Shown here: piece by piece, positions 5,991 through 8,369 of the stretch
Position numbering within the stretch: the first letter of the stretch is position 1
Layout: every line of letters begins with the position of its first letter
NCBI GenBank assembly: GCA_018384055.1
Contig: JAHAZL010000078.1
Coordinates: 1 to 8,369 of the forward strand
Length of the DNA stretch: 8,369 nucleotides
DNA from: Treponema sp.
Lineage (GTDB): Bacteria > Spirochaetota > Spirochaetia > Treponematales > Treponemataceae
Direction of reading: 5' to 3'
Position numbers and translations under genes: made by a program
The notes under the pieces: generated by a model
What the model was told of the DNA's origin: nothing
The model's input: only the letters and a program-made list of their open reading frames with translations
Databases searched by the model: none

Positions 5991-7738
5991 ATCATGAGTT
6001 TTTCGAAATTCGAAATGTCCACAGGCTTTGAATAGTAGTATCCCTGAATGCTTTCGCAGCCTGTTTCTGAAAGGAAGTTGTTCTGTTCGGCAGTTTCAAC
6101 ACCTTCAGCCGTTACTTGAATTCCAAGTTCCTTTGCAAGCAGAATGATATGGTGAAGAAGTCTTTCGCCGCTGTAGTTTCCTATTGAATCTATGAGGCTT
6201 TTGTCCAGTTTCCATGCAGAAAAGCGAATGGAGTTTAATGCTGAAAGGGAAGAGTATCCGGAACCAAAGTCATCCATGTGAAGAATGAAACCTGCACTTA
6301 CAAAGGCATCAGTGATTTCCTTGAACCTTTTGTCTTTTACTGCTGCAGTTTCCGTAATTTCAATCGGAACATATTTTTTTTCTATTTCTGCAGATTCTGC
6401 AATGTGGCTGTAGATGCTTGTTATGTCCTTGTAGTAAAGGCTGATACGGGAAAGGTTAACTGAAACAGGTATGATTTTCCTGCCTTCGCTCTGCCATTTT
6501 TTCTGCTGCATGCAGACTTTCCTGAAGATATACTGGTCAAAACTCCTTATCAATCCATTGTTTTCAAAAAGCGGAATGAATTCTCCCGGGGAAACAAAAA
6601 TTTTTCCATCCTTTATCCACCTTACCAAAGCTTCTGCTCCGATTATTTCACGGTTTTCGGGGTTGTATTTAGGCTGATACCAGACATGGAATTCATTCTG
6701 GGCGAGGGCATTTTCAAAATTTTCAATTATGTTTTCTTCCCAAACAAGGCGGTCCATGTCCTTCTTTTCAAAGAAAGCATAGTCAGCGTCCTGTAGTTTT
6801 TTTGCATTGTTTTTTGCGGTGACTGCTTCACTGTAAGAAAGATCAATTGTTTTTTCAGGACACCACATGGAAATTCCGTAGTACAGTTTAACCTGAGGAA
6901 GAGAAAGTTCTGCCGAAATCAAATTCAGTGAATAGGAAATGGACTTGATTTTAGTGATGATTTCATTTTGATCTTCTGTAGGACAAAAGGCAATGAAATT
7001 GTCTGCGTTTATGTGTGCGGCAAAATCACCTTTGGGAAAATCAAAGACTTCTTCAATTCTGTCCCAGATGGCTTTGATTACCTTGTCACCGATACCGGTT
7101 CCGAAAGTTGTATTGATGAGTTTGAAGGCATGGATGTCGATGGAAATGATTGATCCGCGAACATTTGCAGAAATGAGTTCCTTCTTGAACTTGATGTAGT
7201 TGTATCCTCCGGTAATTGGATCAAAGTAGGCATGGCGTTCAAGTTCATTCCGGTGCTGTTGAGCTTCTATTTTTTTTGCATGGGTTGTGTTGTTGAGTAC
7301 AGCAAGGGCGCATATGTCTCCGTCTTCGTTCTTTGTAAGTAGAAATCTTTGGTTAAGGAAAAATTCCTTGCCCTTTTCGTTGGTGTACCAGTATTCTATT
7401 ATGTGATCCCGTTTGCCTTCACTGTAGGATTTTAGAAGAAAATCTTTTGTGTTGGAAAAAATTTCATATTTAGACGCATAATCAGGATCGATGGCTTTGT
7501 TAATCCAGTTCTTTATGAAGTCAGAAAATTTACATGGAGCCGACATGCCAAGCAGTTTCGTGGTTGAAACAATGGTTCCCTGTTCACTTTTATAGAAAAT
7601 TTCATTCTCAATAAAGTCTTTGGAGAGATTAGCTTCATAATGGCAGATTGCTTCGGAAATAATTGCACTCTTATACTGTGATTCATAGAACAGGCTGCGC
7701 TCGAGAGATGCTATTTTTTCCTTGTCGGTTTGTTCCAT
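5987..7738 (-). CDS. Cytoplasmic sensor protein with degenerate GGDEF and intact EAL domain (probable c-di-GMP phosphodiesterase)
   Basis: 583 residues without signal peptide or membrane helix. Residues 1-30 form a charged helix. About 35-155 look like a PAS-type sensor region of the kind common before GGDEF domains. About 165-325 is a GGDEF domain that keeps D201, F205, K206 and N209, but its signature is NADNF (244-248): both glycines and the catalytic fourth residue are changed, so cyclase activity is unlikely. About 335-580 is an EAL domain with every key block present: AEALVRW with E369, VNLS, the Glu in EITET, MDDFGSGYSS, the Lys in WKLDK, TAEGVE, and the Gln in SIQGYYYSKP. This predicts hydrolysis of c-di-GMP to pGpG, perhaps with GTP bound at the dead GGDEF site as regulator. 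AGGA (7748-7751) sits 9 bases before the ATG. It has its own promoter and faces the efflux operon, overlapping its last gene by 4 bases. Confidence 0.95.
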   Translation of the reverse strand: MEQTDKEKIASLERSLFYESQYKSAIISEAICHYEANLSKDFIENEIFYKSEQGTIVSTTKLLGMSAPCKFSDFIKNWINKAIDPDYASKYEIFSNTKDFLLKSYSEGKRDHIIEYWYTNEKGKEFFLNQRFLLTKNEDGDICALAVLNNTTHAKKIEAQQHRNELERHAYFDPITGGYNYIKFKKELISANVRGSIISIDIHAFKLINTTFGTGIGDKVIKAIWDRIEEVFDFPKGDFAAHINADNFIAFCPTEDQNEIITKIKSISYSLNLISAELSLPQVKLYYGISMWCPEKTIDLSYSEAVTAKNNAKKLQDADYAFFEKKDMDRLVWEENIIENFENALAQNEFHVWYQPKYNPENREIIGAEALVRWIKDGKIFVSPGEFIPLFENNGLIRSFDQYIFRKVCMQQKKWQSEGRKIIPVSVNLSRISLYYKDITSIYSHIAESAEIEKKYVPIEITETAAVKDKRFKEITDAFVSAGFILHMDDFGSGYSSLSALNSIRFSAWKLDKSLIDSIGNYSGERLLHHIILLAKELGIQVTAEGVETAEQNNFLSETGCESIQGYYYSKPVDISNFEKLMI

Positions 7739-7770
7739 ACCGTGTAATCCTTTAGGTTATTCTTTCCTTT

Positions 7771-7799
7771 ATTATACATAGGATAACATAAGTTTTCAA
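7771..7799 (-). promoter_or_regulatory. Strong sigma-70-type promoter for the GGDEF-EAL gene
   Basis: On the minus strand TTGAAA (7794-7799, 4 of 6 to TTGACA) is followed after exactly 17 bases by a perfect TATAAT (7771-7776). The expected start near 7764 gives a leader of about 25 bases that contains the AAAGGA ribosome site at 7748-7753 before the ATG at 7738. This is the best promoter match in the window and suggests housekeeping-sigma, constitutive-type expression. No operator palindrome was recognised around it. Confidence 0.8.
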
Positions 7800-7862
7800 A
7801 TATACACGAAATAAATAAAGATCATTATGCTATTGATGGAAAGGCCTAAGGGTGGTGGCAAA

Positions 7863-8312
7863 TTATTGAAATTTGTCCATTTCCATTTTGCAGAGCTGGT
7901 CGCAGATTTCGTTGTATTCAACGCCTGCATGTCCCTTTACCCATTTCCACTCAATGTCCAGCTGGTTGTAAAGGTTGTCCAAAGCAATCCAAAGGTCCTG
8001 GTTGAGAACGGGTTTCTTTGCTGCTGTTTTCCATCCGTTTTTCTTCCAGTTCTTTATCCAGGAAGTTATTCCGTTCTTTACATACTGGCTGTCGCTGTAT
8101 ACTTCCACATGTCGGTTTCTCCAGCCTGTGTTTTTTACAACTGCGTCCAGTGCGTTTATTGCGGCGCTAAGTTCCATGCGGTTGTTTGTAGTCTGCTTTT
8201 CACCGCCTGAAAGCTTAGTAATGTTTGTCCCGTCGATGATTACTGTTCCCCATCCGCCTGGCCCCGGGTTACCTGAGCATCCGCCGTCTGTATAAATAAC
8301 TAAATTGTTCAT
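7863..8312 (-). CDS. rnhA: Ribonuclease HI
   Basis: Endonuclease that cuts the RNA strand of RNA-DNA hybrids, removing R-loops and primers in the cytoplasm. The 149-residue product carries the complete active site: D9 in YTDGGCSGNPGPGGWG, E47 in NNRMELSAA, D74 in YSDSQYV, H128 in VKGHAG and D138 in NEICDQL. The basic protrusion (handle) used by E. coli-type RNase HI is present around 85-108 (WIKNWKKNGWKTAAKKP). Length fits the bacterial type-1 family. The start at 8312 is preferred over an in-frame ATG at 8330, because it places D9 close to its usual position (D10 in E. coli) and because a -10-like TATACT lies between the two ATGs. Neither ATG has a Shine-Dalgarno sequence. Downstream, 124 bases separate it from the GGDEF-EAL gene on the same strand; no clear terminator is visible. 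Confidence 0.96.
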   Translation of the reverse strand: MNNLVIYTDGGCSGNPGPGGWGTVIIDGTNITKLSGGEKQTTNNRMELSAAINALDAVVKNTGWRNRHVEVYSDSQYVKNGITSWIKNWKKNGWKTAAKKPVLNQDLWIALDNLYNQLDIEWKWVKGHAGVEYNEICDQLCKMEMDKFQ

Positions 8313-8318
8313 GGGAAA

Positions 8319-8324
8319 AGTATA
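8319..8324 (-). promoter_or_regulatory. rnhA: Candidate -10 element of rnhA
   Basis: TATACT on the minus strand matches the -10 consensus 5 of 6. A start 6-7 bases downstream lands on the A of the ATG at 8312, which would make the mRNA leaderless and explain the missing ribosome site. The -35 position (8342-8347 for a 17-base spacer, TTCTTA) lies inside the heptamer repeat array and matches the consensus poorly. Motif evidence only. Confidence 0.35.
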
Positions 8325-8333
8325 GTACATTTT

Positions 8334-8369
8334 TTAAGAATTAAGAATTAAGAATTAAGAATTAAGAAT
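8334..8369. repeat. Heptanucleotide tandem repeat (TTAAGAA)n, running off the window
   Basis: Five perfect copies of TTAAGAA (8334-8368) plus the first base of a sixth lie just upstream of rnhA, with no mismatch between units. The array is non-coding, pure A/T plus one G per unit, and continues past the window edge, so its full copy number is unknown. It overlaps the likely -35/upstream region of rnhA. Perfect short arrays of this type are prone to slipped-strand copy-number change. Confidence 0.95.

Noticed and set aside
7855..7880. Possible rho-independent terminator after rnhA (CAAATT, 5-base loop, AATTTG on the minus strand)
   Set aside because: The stem is only six A/T-rich pairs, overlaps the last codons and is not followed by a T-run.
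8334..8369. CRISPR array
   Set aside because: Units are 7 bases with no spacers; a simple tandem repeat.

Overview
The window most likely comes from a spirochaete, probably a host-associated Treponema. Four signs point this way. The efflux adaptor lacks the alpha-helical hairpin, as in the Borrelia pump protein BesA. The gene order is outer-membrane factor, adaptor, RND pump. There is a GGDEF/EAL protein with the N-terminal sensor-like region common in treponemes and clostridia. At the edge lies an Rpn/PD-(D/E)XK nuclease fragment, a family that occurs in many copies in treponemes. The species assignment is inference from protein features only.

Layout: (1) 1-227, minus strand: the 5' part of an Rpn-type recombination-promoting nuclease gene. 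It has an unusual signal-peptide-like N-terminus and is more GC-rich (about 51% by hand count) than the start of the next gene (about 38%). (2) 228-386: a short AT-rich divergent intergenic region with candidate promoters. (3) 387-5990, plus strand: a tight four-gene operon coding for a TolC-like outer-membrane channel, a hairpin-less periplasmic adaptor, a 1028-residue RND inner-membrane pump and a 94-residue PII-like protein. All three junctions are 4-base ATGA stop/start overlaps. (4) 5987-7738, minus strand: a cytoplasmic GGDEF-EAL protein with a degenerate GGDEF site and an intact EAL site, convergent with the operon and overlapping its last gene by 4 bases. A strong promoter lies at 7771-7799. 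(5) 7863-8312, minus strand: RNase HI (rnhA). (6) 8334-8369: a heptanucleotide tandem array that runs off the window.

How the genes fit together: the first three operon genes make a complete tripartite efflux system spanning both membranes. The fourth has the size, fold pattern and C-terminal glycine-rich motif of PII-family trimeric regulators, so the operon looks like an efflux pump with a built-in cytosolic sensor. PII-like proteins beside RND pumps have been noted in other bacteria. The pairing with a hairpin-less, Met/Gly-rich spirochaete adaptor is the most interesting part of the window. The GGDEF-EAL and RNase HI genes appear to be independent units. No rRNA, tRNA, CRISPR array or complete insertion sequence was seen, and no gene-free stretch exceeds 300 bases.
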